Of a DNA stretch of 20,717 bases, positions 1 through 9,060 are shown piece after piece. Within the stretch, counting starts at the first letter, position 1. Each line of letters starts with the position of its first letter. The translations under genes and the position numbers were made by a program. The stretch lies in NCBI GenBank assembly GCA_000934455.1, contig KN886337.1, positions 77,943 through 98,659 of the forward strand. The letters are read 5' to 3'. The notes below the pieces were generated by a model. The model had not been told where the DNA came from, ran no database searches, and saw only the letters and a list, made by a program, of their open reading frames with translations. Source of the DNA: Apostichopus parvimensis. Lineage: Eukaryota; Echinodermata; Holothuroidea; Aspidochirotida; Stichopodidae.

Positions 1-183
1 TAAGGCCAGGTGAAAATGCAAAATTATTTACAAAATGGAGTGGGTGTTGAAGTGTGCTATATTGCACCAAATTGCATCTGAGGCCACCAGGAAATGCAAA
101 AAATTTCCAAAGGGGAGACCCCTCCCCCAGGCCGGCCATCAGTCTTCAGCCCCCCCACTACAAAGTACCTTCCTACGCCACTG
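1..183 (-). mobile_element. hAT-like miniature element, partial (5'-terminal part)
   Basis: This stretch is the reverse complement of the first half of the element at 17358-17700. It ends at 183 with the same terminal sequence (CAGTGGCGTAGGAAGG when read on the minus strand) and shares the GGCCGGCC palindrome, the C-rich tract and the GCAATTTGGTGCAATATAG segment. The window edge truncates it, so its other end and target duplication cannot be seen. It differs from the other copy only by scattered substitutions and homopolymer-length changes, which suggests fairly recent activity. It has no coding capacity; the short reading frame across it is fortuitous. Confidence 0.85.
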
Positions 184-1013
184 GTACATTTTGTATAGGG
201 TGGCCAGAGAAATGACATTAAAATGGAGGACATGTCAAGATTACATGGTGCTGCTTGTCATGGACCAATGTGTCAAAGCTTGAAGGAGAAACCCTGCATA
301 TTAATTACGATTTGCATAGCATTAATCTATTGATATGTACAGCACATGTCTATTTTGAAGGAAGTACACTGCACAGTGTACGACTGTAGAGTATTACAGA
401 AACCTGTAAATCCTGTAGAAACGTTAGACAAACATGCATCAGGCAGACGGTCCTTGTAGGTTGAGTCCTGTAGTTTGAGACAACCAAATTTCATTTTTTT
501 TCAACCAAAATACAGTATGTTGTGGAGGTCGTCCAGTGGATATTTACATTAAAATTAAATAGCATTGTAACCAAATAGGGCCTTCCCCCCAAATATTCAA
601 AATGATAAATTGCTATCACCCCTAAGGCTGGTGTTCTATTCACCAGCCTACACATATCTCCTGCAGTGTGCATCCTACAGTGACATACAGGTACTGGTCA
701 TTTTAATTTAGCTACATTTCTTTGAACGATCAAATTTGCAGTTCAGACAACCAAGCCCGTAATGCCTCGTGGTCCAAGGGACCACTCACACACATATATG
801 AAAAAATTGTGTACAAAATGCTTCCTATGAGTACAAAATATGTCCTAGGGAGTATAAATTGTGTCTTCCCTTATTTTTTTATCAGGTACCTTAGAAATGT
901 AGATAAAAAATTTTCCTTAGTTTCTCTTCAAAAGTACTGTATAATAAGCATGTAAGAGTATTTTCTTGTATTAATCACTGTGGTAAACTGGTAACGTCAA
1001 TTGTTTTTGACAG
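184..1013. other. No gene recognised; probably intron or 5' flank of the small membrane-protein gene
   Basis: This stretch is AT-rich and I see no convincing exon in it. It contains one isolated ATTTGCAT octamer near 310. It ends in a good 3' splice site (TTGTTTTTGACAG, AG at 1012-1013), so at least the right part is likely intronic to the downstream + strand gene. Confidence 0.5.
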
Positions 1014-1247
1014 GTTTTCGATCAATCTACATAGATGGATAGACAAGGCAAGTTTGGGTCGACATTGGAAGAAAAGTCAGCCGCTCGAAAAGTCTGGTTG
1101 AAGTTATACAACAAGCACATGCCAGGCTTCACTGACGTATTTGATGAAGACACTTTCTATTGGACTGCACTCGCAATTGTGATATCAACTGTATTAGTGG
1201 CTTATTTCTTTTCTCGTCGGATAACTTTGAGACCAGTCGACTGGTGA
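1014..1247 (+). CDS. Predicted 70-residue single-pass membrane protein (last exon; CDS 1035-1247)
   Basis: A 3' splice site at 1012-1013 is followed by 21 nt of leader and then an ATG at 1035. An in-frame TAG directly before the ATG fixes this as the start if the exon is used as drawn. The 70 residues form a charged N-terminal half (KFGSTLEEKSAARKVWLKLY), an acidic stretch (about 36-41, DVFDEDT) and one hydrophobic segment (about 43-59, WTALAIVISTVLVAYFF). A positively charged RR and a short tail ending RPVDW follow. This is the layout of a tail-anchored or small integral membrane protein of ER or mitochondria, with the charged N-terminal domain probably cytosolic. I do not recognise the family. 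The length, clean upstream stop, splice site and membrane segment argue for a real gene, but no poly(A) signal is obvious nearby and conservation could not be tested. Confidence 0.6.
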
Positions 1248-1417
1248 TTAATCATAAAGATGACGTTGACGAGTATGAAGTGCACTAGAAGAGTTTGTAA
1301 ACTAAGGTAGGTTTGATCTGTCATGTTCCATAAGGATAGATGAAATTATAGTACCTATAAGCAAAGTATGGAGGTTTTAGATATATCTATATTGTAAATT
1401 GTGTAAAAGTAAGTTGG

Positions 1418-1455
1418 CCTGACGTTTCGATCCTAGCAGGATCTTCTTCAAAGGC
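1418..1455. repeat. Dispersed-repeat hairpin motif (GATCCT-AGC-AGGATC with GTTTC/GAAAC side)
   Basis: A six-base-pair hairpin GATCCT/AGGATC with an AGC loop (1429-1443) is preceded by GACGTTTC and followed by TTCTTC. On the minus strand it reads GAAGAAG, hairpin, GAAACGTC. Hairpins flanked this way recur in dispersed repeats of marine invertebrate genomes and look like the stem II plus GAAAC part of a hammerhead ribozyme. The CTGATGA core box is not intact, so no ribozyme is claimed. Confidence 0.45.
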
Positions 1456-2314
1456 TAAATGACAATTAATATTGTAAATTATATACCAGAAAAATGCAAA
1501 GCAACTGTTGTTACACAGAAGCATATATATGTACTCATATTTGTGGGTTGAAAACGATGCCATCTCCCACCAAACATTTTATTGTTGTGGTGTATGAGTG
1601 TATTACTGATTCCCCTCGCCTTGGATCACACCTTGTCTGAAACACAAAAAACACCCATTTTAATATTATCACAGTTGTCTGTATGCTGTAAACTCTTAAA
1701 ATGCTTCCAAAAGAGCTTCATGAGATTTGAAAGTTCCTCAGACTGATAATAAGGTATCTCGCCCTCCACTTTTTAAATTGCAAACTTTTCTTTTTCACTG
1801 AGCAGGATTATATATGATTAAAATATGCAATATGTCTAGGAGAAATGTCAGTTTCCTTGTTTTTTTTATTTTTTTTATTTTACTTTAACCTCGAACTGGT
1901 GAGAACTTAAGTGAAAATCCTTAACAAACTGTCCAACAGAATGGAGATTGGAAAACAACTCTTTAGATAAACGCGTCATTTGTACCTCAAAAGCAGTTTA
2001 TTTGACAATTATAATATAGTGGTTGCCCAGCAAGGGTTACTTTTTGCAGTATCACTATTGAAGTTAATCAAACTTGTGCTACACAAAAGCAGTATTTGTT
2101 TAGCAGCTTGTGTTCACAGAACATTAGTATTTGGAACTGTTTTCAGTATTTCACAGTGGGGTGATATCTTGCTTTGTTAGGTCGAATCCAGTCATTACCA
2201 GTATTTTTCCCTGACTTAAGTCCCTGCATGTATTTATGGGGTATAACTGGACAAACTTGTAGAAGTCGCTTGACTGTTTTTCTGAAGTTTCTAAGCAAAA
2301 GCTTTTTTGTTTAG

Positions 2315-2434
2315 GGTAATAATGTACAATAACTTACCAAGGCTTACATGAGTTTGTACTGATTGAATGCATTCTTGGTAAACATTGTTATAGTTCAAAC
2401 AAATGAATTTGAAATCCCTTCAAAACTAGACCTT
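2315..2434 (+). repeat. Diverged direct duplication, copy A
   Basis: Pairs with 2961-3095. Both copies contain, in the same order, AATAATGTACAAT, TGATTGAATGCAT, CTTG..AA.CAT.GTAA, AGTTCAAA and GAAATCCC.TCAAA.CTAGACCTT, with small indels between blocks. The copies sit about 650 bp apart in the same orientation and carry no coding signal. Confidence 0.7.
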
Positions 2435-2717
2435 GTACAAGTCACTTGACTTTTGAACTAAAAGAAATCGAAAACACGAACAGGCAAAAAGATAAAGGAC
2501 ATGTTACACTTAAAGCTATGCTGTATTGGCCCTAAATATGCGAGATATTCAAATATGGTCACCTTTGGTCAAATTCTTAAACTGTTTTTATTACAACCGT
2601 TGAGGAAATTTTCCTCACAGGGACATACAGTGATCTTGTGTGTTTCTTACAAAAAATGTCTGAGAACAATTTGGAGAGTAAAGACTTCAAGTAAAGTACT
2701 TTTTGAAAACTTCTAGC

Positions 2718-2737
2718 AATTATAGCGTGCTATAATT
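2718..2737. repeat. 20-bp near-perfect palindrome
   Basis: AATTATAGC, GT, GCTATAATT: nine base pairs each side of a two-base centre. It could extrude as a cruciform or bind a dimeric protein. No function is assigned. Confidence 0.6.
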
Positions 2738-2960
2738 TGGGGTCTATACTGACTACCTTTAAGGTAAAACAAAAGTTCAGCAGAAAAAATGTTAACTAAA
2801 ATACTTTGATTTGTTATTTCTTTAAGTTTTATTTAGAGAGATACAAAATATGCTGCTGAAAATCTCTAACATTTAAGGTTTTAATGTCTGTTGGGGTTTG
2901 TGTTCTCCCTTTTTTCTGAAAGCTACATAAGTTTTCAAATGGAAACTTGTTTCTTTGTAC

Positions 2961-3095
2961 GGCAATAATGTACAATTAACTAACCACTTAGGCTACTGTA
3001 CATAAATTTCTATTGATTGAATGCATGCCTTGCAACCATGGTAACAGTTCAAATTATAAACTAATCTCAGTGAAATCCCCTCAAATCTAGACCTT
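2961..3095 (+). repeat. Diverged direct duplication, copy B
   Basis: Second copy of the segment at 2315-2434, slightly longer because of small insertions. See copy A for the shared blocks. Confidence 0.7.
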
Positions 3096-3500
3096 AATCT
3101 AATTTCGGTTTACAAGTTTCCAGAAAGGAGCTATACATTTAGAACAATAGAGCAGCAGTTCACTGGTGGAGATAATCTTTCTTAAATGTAATTGAATCAA
3201 ACCTAAAAGGTCGTCATCCGTACAGCTGATACAGTTAGGCATACATGGTTACTGGTGTGTGTCGCCAGGACCTACAGTCAATACACCTACTACCTAGGAG
3301 ATAACTAGTGTTAGGTAATCTTTATTGATTTAAGACCTCTTTACAAGATTCCTTGTTGCAGTGTGTCTTTGACATAGTATGGTTGGGTAGGAGGGTAAAG
3401 TCGCCAGACGTACAGTAGGCAAACAAAACATTTTCCCAGAGAGTTGACATTGTAAGACAGAGAACGTTGCAGGAAAACAAGCTGTTGTTACTTAGGGTAG

Positions 3501-3506
3501 TATAAG
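3501..3506 (+). promoter_or_regulatory. Possible TATA-like element upstream of NCS1 coding exon 1
   Basis: TATAAG lies 74-79 nt upstream of the NCS1 ATG. If used, it would place transcription start near 3530 with a leader of about 50 nt that includes the two-codon uORF at 3572-3580. NCS genes often have distant untranslated exons, so this is only a candidate. Confidence 0.25.
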
Positions 3507-3571
3507 AGCCTACATGTCATAATTTTTTTGGTCATCTTTTGCTTTTTTGTGACATTTTGGTAGAATTTCTA

Positions 3572-3580
3572 ATGGCCTGA
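3572..3580 (+). promoter_or_regulatory. Minimal uORF (ATG GCC TGA) overlapping the NCS1 start codon
   Basis: The upstream ATG at 3572 opens a two-codon frame whose TGA shares its A with the NCS1 ATG at 3580 (TGATG). If the leader includes this stretch, ribosomes starting at the first ATG would stop exactly at the main start. This arrangement permits reinitiation and could dampen translation. Confidence 0.5.
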
Positions 3581-6500
3581 TGGGGAAATCTGGAAGTAAA
3601 CTTAACCAGAAGCAATTGGAAGAACTGTGTGATAAAACCCATTGTAAGTATCTGTATATACAGTAATACTATGAAAGATTTCTTGATGTACTTTTTGTTC
3701 TAGTAGCCAAGATTGGGGAACATTAATGATAAAATCATTAGAGCTGCCGTATAATATGTTAATGTTTCACAATAGCATCAAAACAGTTCATAACTTTGGC
3801 ACATTGACATCACATTATTTTGGAATTTTTTATTAAGTTTGCAAACGTTACATTTTGACCAGATACTTTACTTTACATTAAATTATAAGCTCTATTTGGT
3901 TATAAAAATTGGAAACCATTTTGTCTATATGTTGCTGATTACATGTAAATACTTGCAACTCCATTGCCTCAAAATTCAAGAGAAAAATTGATGTATTGAA
4001 AACCAATATTGTTACTGTATAGCAATGTTTCTGTATAGCAATATCATGTTCTGAAGTATCAGTTAATGGATGTTGAAAGTAATGGACTACATGCTGTGAA
4101 GAAACATGGGCTGTACTGTATAAATTATAAAGAGTAGAATCACTAGAATGGTTGAAGTTTCGACCCAGATAGTCCGGGATTTGAATAGAAGTTCGGGATA
4201 TTTTAGATTATACGGCAGATGTACAGTACCTACAAAACACTTGTGATACCAGGGAAACATGTTTAAGGTCTAAACTCTTGGTTGTCCGAACGTCAAAGTT
4301 GGTTGTACCAAAATAACAAAGAATGATTCAATACTGTTTGTACACTGTAGTAGAGATGTGCAGGTTTGGGCCAGTAAAAGCCTCGTTTTGGGTGGATCAT
4401 ACACCTGCTAATATATTTTTGTGTTATGTCAGTATATATCTTCAAAATGATGGAGGCTGATACCACATTAATCAGTTTACCTGTTTGGGGGGTATTTCGT
4501 TGCATTTCAATCTGAATTTGATTTAAACAACTAGTTGTCTACCAGAGGACTGCCAAAGATAATTTTGGTTGTCAAATGCATTACTTGATACTGTAGTTAA
4601 TGAAATTGCAGCATGCATACTGTACATGTAGCTTTCTTATGGAGTTGCATAATTCTTTTGTGCCTATTTTGAAGATTGCATCCTAATCATTTTGTCTGCT
4701 GTTCATTGCAACAGTAGGTCAATATTCAATTGGTTAGTGGTTACCATGGTAGCCTGCCAAACTAAATTTCAGGTAAATTGTCAATTACAAGAAATGACGA
4801 TATTGTTGGATTACTGACACAAAGTGGCAACTTTAATGCTAGTTTGAATTTTCCCTCGTATGGCAAGTAACCCACTGCCTCGATGAGCTCTCTTGGTTTT
4901 AAATATGCAAACAAATTGTTCTCTGAATAACGTGTGTTTTGCATTACCAGTATAATTTTGTTGTAACTTTCAATATATGCTCTTTCCAAACAGTTTCAGA
5001 AAAAGAAATAGTGCAATGGTAAGTGTTTTGTCCTTTATAATTTAAGTATTAACAGTATTTAACAAAGTCTGAGGCTTTAAATATGTATATATATTGCTGC
5101 ATGTATAATAATACAGGGATAATTGGTACAATTCCAAGCGTTTATCGTCTGGCTGGTTGTCTATATATATTACTTCTTTAATACTGTGCTAGACATCTCT
5201 TTGTCTCAATGTTTATGTTTGCTTTGTTAAGCCTAAATTTCTTTCTTTCTAGCAGAAAGTGAAAAGATACAAAAAATAAGGGAAAAAAAAGACAATTTTG
5301 CAAGATAGAAAATAATTGCAGATATTAATTGGCAAACATGAATGATGTGCAACCTTGATGATCAGACAAAGATTTTAGCCTGCTCACTGCTCAGCTAGAT
5401 CTATTTACATTGTACATATATTTCTCTGTTTTTACAGGCATAAAAGTTTTGTGAGGGATTGCCCACATGGAGCATTATCCAAAGAGGTAAGTGTCAGTAG
5501 TGATGATGGGCATGCTATGTGCACTTTTTATGTATTCTAGCCTCCACCCCCTCCATGCCTACTTTCAGAATCAATCCATTCATGTGGTGAACGCCAAAGA
5601 CAACAACTTGATTCGATGTTTGACAAAAGCTTTCAACAAAGATTTAATTTCAGTTAAAACATTTTTTTTCCATTCTATTTTATTACACTCTATCCATGGA
5701 ACACTAATATGTCAGAGTAGCAAGCTGGCAGTATGTAAGATCATAAAAACAAAAAATACTAAGAACTAGTTATAAGAAAATTAGTCGGAGCATCAAATCT
5801 GTCACAGGCCAGATCTATGGGGTGAAACGGACTGACATTAAACGTATATATTAAGGCATGGAACAGAAGAACTCTTGTAGAAGGTAGTGCATATTTTGAA
5901 AATGGTTATCTTGAAAACCAGAATGGCTTTAAAATTGACGACCTGCACTCAAGTTTTTATTTTTTTAATACTTCATTTAATACTTCTATGCGATTGTGAC
6001 AACTGAAAATTCTACCCAGCGTCATCCTTGAAATATCTAATATTGGTAGACAGAGGAAATCAAAGTTTATCAGTTTATACGATACAACCCTTTGTCTAAA
6101 CCATATTTCATTTACATTTTTGCTGTAATATTGTACTTATGTTGTCAATTTCTCTCAGGAATTCATCCAGATTTATCAACAGTTCTTTCCATTTGGCGAT
6201 GCCACCAAATTTGCCTCCTTTGTGTTCAAAGTCTTTGATGAGAATCAGGTGAGGACGTTTATAAATTCTCTTTTTCGATATATTTACAGTTTTCCTTAAT
6301 TTTTGTGTACAATTATTTAACATGAGTACAGAAAAGTAGGAGCATGAATCTTGGAGTTCTCTAAAACCTAAGAAGGGACACGCCAGTAGAAAGAAAGGGA
6401 AGGAAAAGAAAGTTGCACACACATTCACACATGTAGACAACCCATCGTACCATACGTGATTGTTTTCTTCTTGGAATTTAAAGTTACATATACAGTTTGA

Positions 6501-8839
6501 GTTAGAAGCTAAGGAGAGTATGATGATAAATTCAGTGGCATGGGTTTTTTGAGGTGTGATTACTGATAAGCCTATTGAAAAATCAAAGTTGTAAAGTTGT
6601 GGAACATTTCTACCACAAAGTTTCTCAACACCTACAGTACATACCATAGTTGAATTTTTAATGTAAAGAGTGGACTCTTGTGAGTTGTAAGTTTTCAGGG
6701 AATGATGTAAAACAGGGGTGGGCAACCTCTTTGAATGAATGGGCCAGATATAAGGAGTGAAAAATTTGACTGGGCCGCACTTAACCAACGACCTGCTGTT
6801 GATTTCAAACCTTTCATTCCTAGGACTTTCAAGTAATAGGTGTGTGTACTTAATCTGTATTCACAAAAACATGTCAATACAGTACAGTTGATAATTAATG
6901 GGGATAATAGGCCTACCTGACAGCATCATTAGTGCCGATAAATTCTAAGCAGCTAGCTCGTTTTTTATTATGATGTAAAATAGATTGATTTTTTCTTTTT
7001 CTTGAGACATCTCACGGGCTGCAAAAAATCACTGGCGGGCCGCAGGTTGCCCACCCCAGATGTAAAAGGTACTGGTCTTGTGTTCTTCTATATCAAACGA
7101 GTTTTATAAAGCTTATCTTTTTTCTTCTCTTTCCATGGCAGGATGGAGCTATCGAATTTGATGAATATGTCAAAGCACTCTCTGTGACTTCCCGTGGCAA
7201 CCTAGAGGAAAAACTCGACTGTAAGTGTTTGTGGCATTAAATCCTTTCTGAGGCAAGGCTAGGAGAGTTTAATTAAACATTACTTTTGTTGTGTATCTCT
7301 CTATCTGTTTAGTATTTCCTATAGAATTATGCCAAATGTTTTTTTTTTCCTTTGCAGTCAGGAGTGTTAGAGTGTACAGTGTTTACATTGCCTTATGAAT
7401 AATTCATTATTCCAGGGCCTGAACTTTTGTTAGTAAAAAGTTTGGGATGGTAAATTCAGTAGTTGCCTTTGTCTTGTTTCATTTCAAATAATTTCCCAAC
7501 AAACAAAGATTCCAGAGGCAAACTTGATTCAGCGTAAATCCTTTAAATTGTGAGTTGCCAAAAATATGGTGCTGAAATTGAGTTTGAAATTTTTTGCTCA
7601 TATAAATTATGTCACAAATTTCAAATTTGCACACTGAATATTCAGTATCTCATTACATTTAACTTATGCAAAAAAAGTCTGTAGTGGCTATCATCTATTT
7701 TTACTTCTGTTTGGGGTCTTCAGTATTGAGATAAAATATTTGCTGTTTTTATGGTTTTGATCTTTAGGGGCATTCCGACTATATGACCTGGATAATGACG
7801 GCTTCATCACCAAATCCGAGATGCTCAACATTGTTGATGCTATCTACACCATGGTAGGGAACATGGTGCAGCTTCCAGAGGATGAAAAGACACCAGAGAA
7901 GAGGGTAGACAAAATATTCAGGCTCATGGATAAGGTGAGAGTTACATTGGTCATTGAGGCTAGCAGGGAATAGTTGTATTGATAGTTTGTGTGTAATTTA
8001 GTTCTATACACCCTTCTTTGTCATGCAATCATATAACTGGGTCAGAAGTGTTAATATTATTGTAATCAAAATGGCTGACCGGTGCACTAATTGGTCTGTC
8101 TTTCACTGGTGGCATACCCTCCAGTCTCAAGAAAAGATTTAAGAGTCTGTAACCAACAATCAGTGTCCAACAAAATGGGCATCTGCAAACTTAGAGCATT
8201 AAAGCAAACGGTTTTCAAATCTTGAAATTACAGTTTTTATTCTTGTTTTATGTAACATATATTATTTAGCACTCATTGCAGTTAATGAAATCCTCTGTTT
8301 GTAAAATCCTTCTACCTTTTGTAGGTGAGATCTATATCTTATTAAGCAAAGTGAATCTATTTTGCCCATCTACTCTCCTTACAAAGCAGGAATTATAAAC
8401 AATTTCCATCAAAATTTTGTATCCTTCTGTGTTGACATTTTTGTTGCAGTCATATGAAAGGTGAAGACAAAGCTGTGCTATCTATTTACTGCACTCCTCT
8501 CTTACCTGTCTCCTACTACACTAGTGCACTTCTCTAGTCTACCAAGACGCCACTGGTATAATTTTAGCACTGCGCCCCCGGTGACCCCTCCTGCGGGTCA
8601 CTGTACACTATATCTTCCTTCCAAATTTACCATTCCGAAGAAAAACGTGTGTTTTCCGTTTTCGTATACCCCTTTTCTTGTGCCAACCTGCTGCTTGTTT
8701 TTATTTCTAATGTTTGTTTTTATTTCATTTCGTATCATAGGATCGTGACGATCGTATCACTCAGGAAGAATTCCACGAAGGTTCGAAGGCAGATCCATCT
8801 ATTGTTCAAGCCCTCTCTCTCTATGATGGTCTGGTGTGA
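3580..8839 (+). CDS. NCS1: Neuronal calcium sensor 1 (frequenin), complete, seven coding exons
   Basis: Coding exons are 3580-3643, 4994-5018, 5438-5486, 6159-6248, 7142-7220, 7768-7934 and 8741-8839. All have GT/AG borders, and the phases join to 573 nt, i.e. 190 residues plus stop, exactly the usual NCS-1 length. NCS-1 is an EF-hand Ca2+ sensor of the recoverin/NCS family, attached to membranes by N-myristoylation; it modulates PI4-kinase beta, channels and exocytosis. Visible hallmarks are the myristoylation start MGKSGSK and a degenerate EF1 with the family Cys-Pro (C38-P39). EF2 loop is 73-84 ([12 protein letters not shown]), EF3 109-120 ([12 protein letters not shown]) and EF4 157-168 ([12 protein letters not shown]). 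The segments ALSVTSRG and TPEKRVD and the C-terminus ending LSLYDGLV distinguish NCS-1 from hippocalcin, visinin-like proteins and KChIPs. EF4 has Asp instead of Gly at loop position 6 (residue 162). Exon 2 is only 25 nt. Splice coordinates are predicted by eye from consensus sites and the family alignment. Confidence 0.96.
3644..4993 (+). other. NCS1 intron 1
   Basis: Donor GTAAGT at 3644, acceptor CCAAACAG ending at 4993, phase 1. AT-rich, with no exon or transposon termini recognised. Reading frames inside it are fortuitous. Confidence 0.8.
5019..5437 (+). other. NCS1 intron 2
   Basis: Donor GTAAGT at 5019, acceptor TTTTTACAG ending at 5437, splitting the Trp-30 codon (TG|G). No internal feature recognised. 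Confidence 0.8.
5487..6158 (+). other. NCS1 intron 3
   Basis: Donor GTAAGT at 5487, acceptor TTTCTCTCAG ending at 6158, phase 0. An open frame at its 5' end (to 5769) has no family resemblance and is rejected as coding. Confidence 0.8.
6705..7067. mobile_element. hAT-type miniature inverted-repeat element in NCS1 intron 4 (element 6713-7059)
   Basis: The 347-bp element has terminal inverted repeats: CAGGGGTGGGCAACCT at 6713 and, as the complement, CTGGGGTGGGCAACCT ending at 7059 (one mismatch in 16). It is flanked by a perfect 8-bp target duplication, ATGTAAAA, at 6705-6712 and 7060-7067. An 8-bp duplication and CAGGGGTGGGCAACC-like ends are typical of hAT superfamily elements. There is no transposase coding, so it is non-autonomous. 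It sits between the NCS1 exons ending at 6248 and starting at 7142 and should be spliced out. Confidence 0.93.
7221..7767 (+). other. NCS1 intron 5
   Basis: Donor GTAAGT at 7221, acceptor ending at 7767, splitting the Trp-103 codon (T|GG). AT-rich; nothing else recognised. Confidence 0.8.
7935..8740 (+). other. NCS1 intron 6, with a possible decayed repeat end near 8545-8600
   Basis: Donor GTGAGA at 7935, acceptor ATCATAG ending at 8740, interrupting the EF4 loop between residues 158 and 159. Around 8549-8557, ACGCCACTG matches the outer nine bases of the hAT-like element end seen at 183 and 17358. Nearby GTGACCC-CTCCTGC-GGGTCAC (about 8580-8600) forms a seven-base-pair hairpin. This may be a repeat remnant, but no partner terminus or target duplication was found. 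Confidence 0.55.
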
Positions 8840-8972
8840 TCAATTGGACGTCAACACTTTCAAAAACAGTTCTACATTTTCCCCAAACTTGCCAGAATTT
8901 CTTAACAGAAGGATCCTCTACCTGAACAAAAAAGGACCCACTTTTCAAGTATGTGATATAAAGATGAATAAA
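8840..8972 (+). terminator. NCS1 3' UTR with poly(A) signal AATAAA (8967-8972)
   Basis: A canonical AATAAA lies 128 nt after the TGA stop, before the foldback repeat core begins. If used, it gives an unusually compact 3' UTR that excludes the foldback; readthrough would include it. Confidence 0.6.
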
Positions 8973-9060
8973 GTAAGCAGCATTTTCTTGCTTTGATATA
9001 GAGTGTAACTTGCATTTTGTGGAAACTTATTATGCACTAAGTTTGTTTAATTATTTTATA

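Larger units (their letters stand above)
1248..3570. other. Intergenic or 5' non-coding region upstream of NCS1
   Basis: No coding exon is supported here. The stretch contains the hairpin motif at 1418-1455, poly-T tracts (about 1860-1881), the palindrome at 2718-2737 and the diverged duplication 2315-2434 / 2961-3095. Untranslated NCS1 exons could lie here but cannot be identified from sequence alone. Confidence 0.5.

Noticed and set aside
6108-6788. Longest open frame in the window, 226 codons on the minus strand
   Set aside because: It runs antisense through an NCS1 coding exon, intron sequence and the start of the hAT element; it has no family features, and its composition follows the opposite strand.
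8461-8996. Two overlapping + strand frames of 95 and 115 codons
   Set aside because: They cover intron 6, its splice site and the last NCS1 exon in the wrong frame; the NCS-1 protein is unambiguous there.
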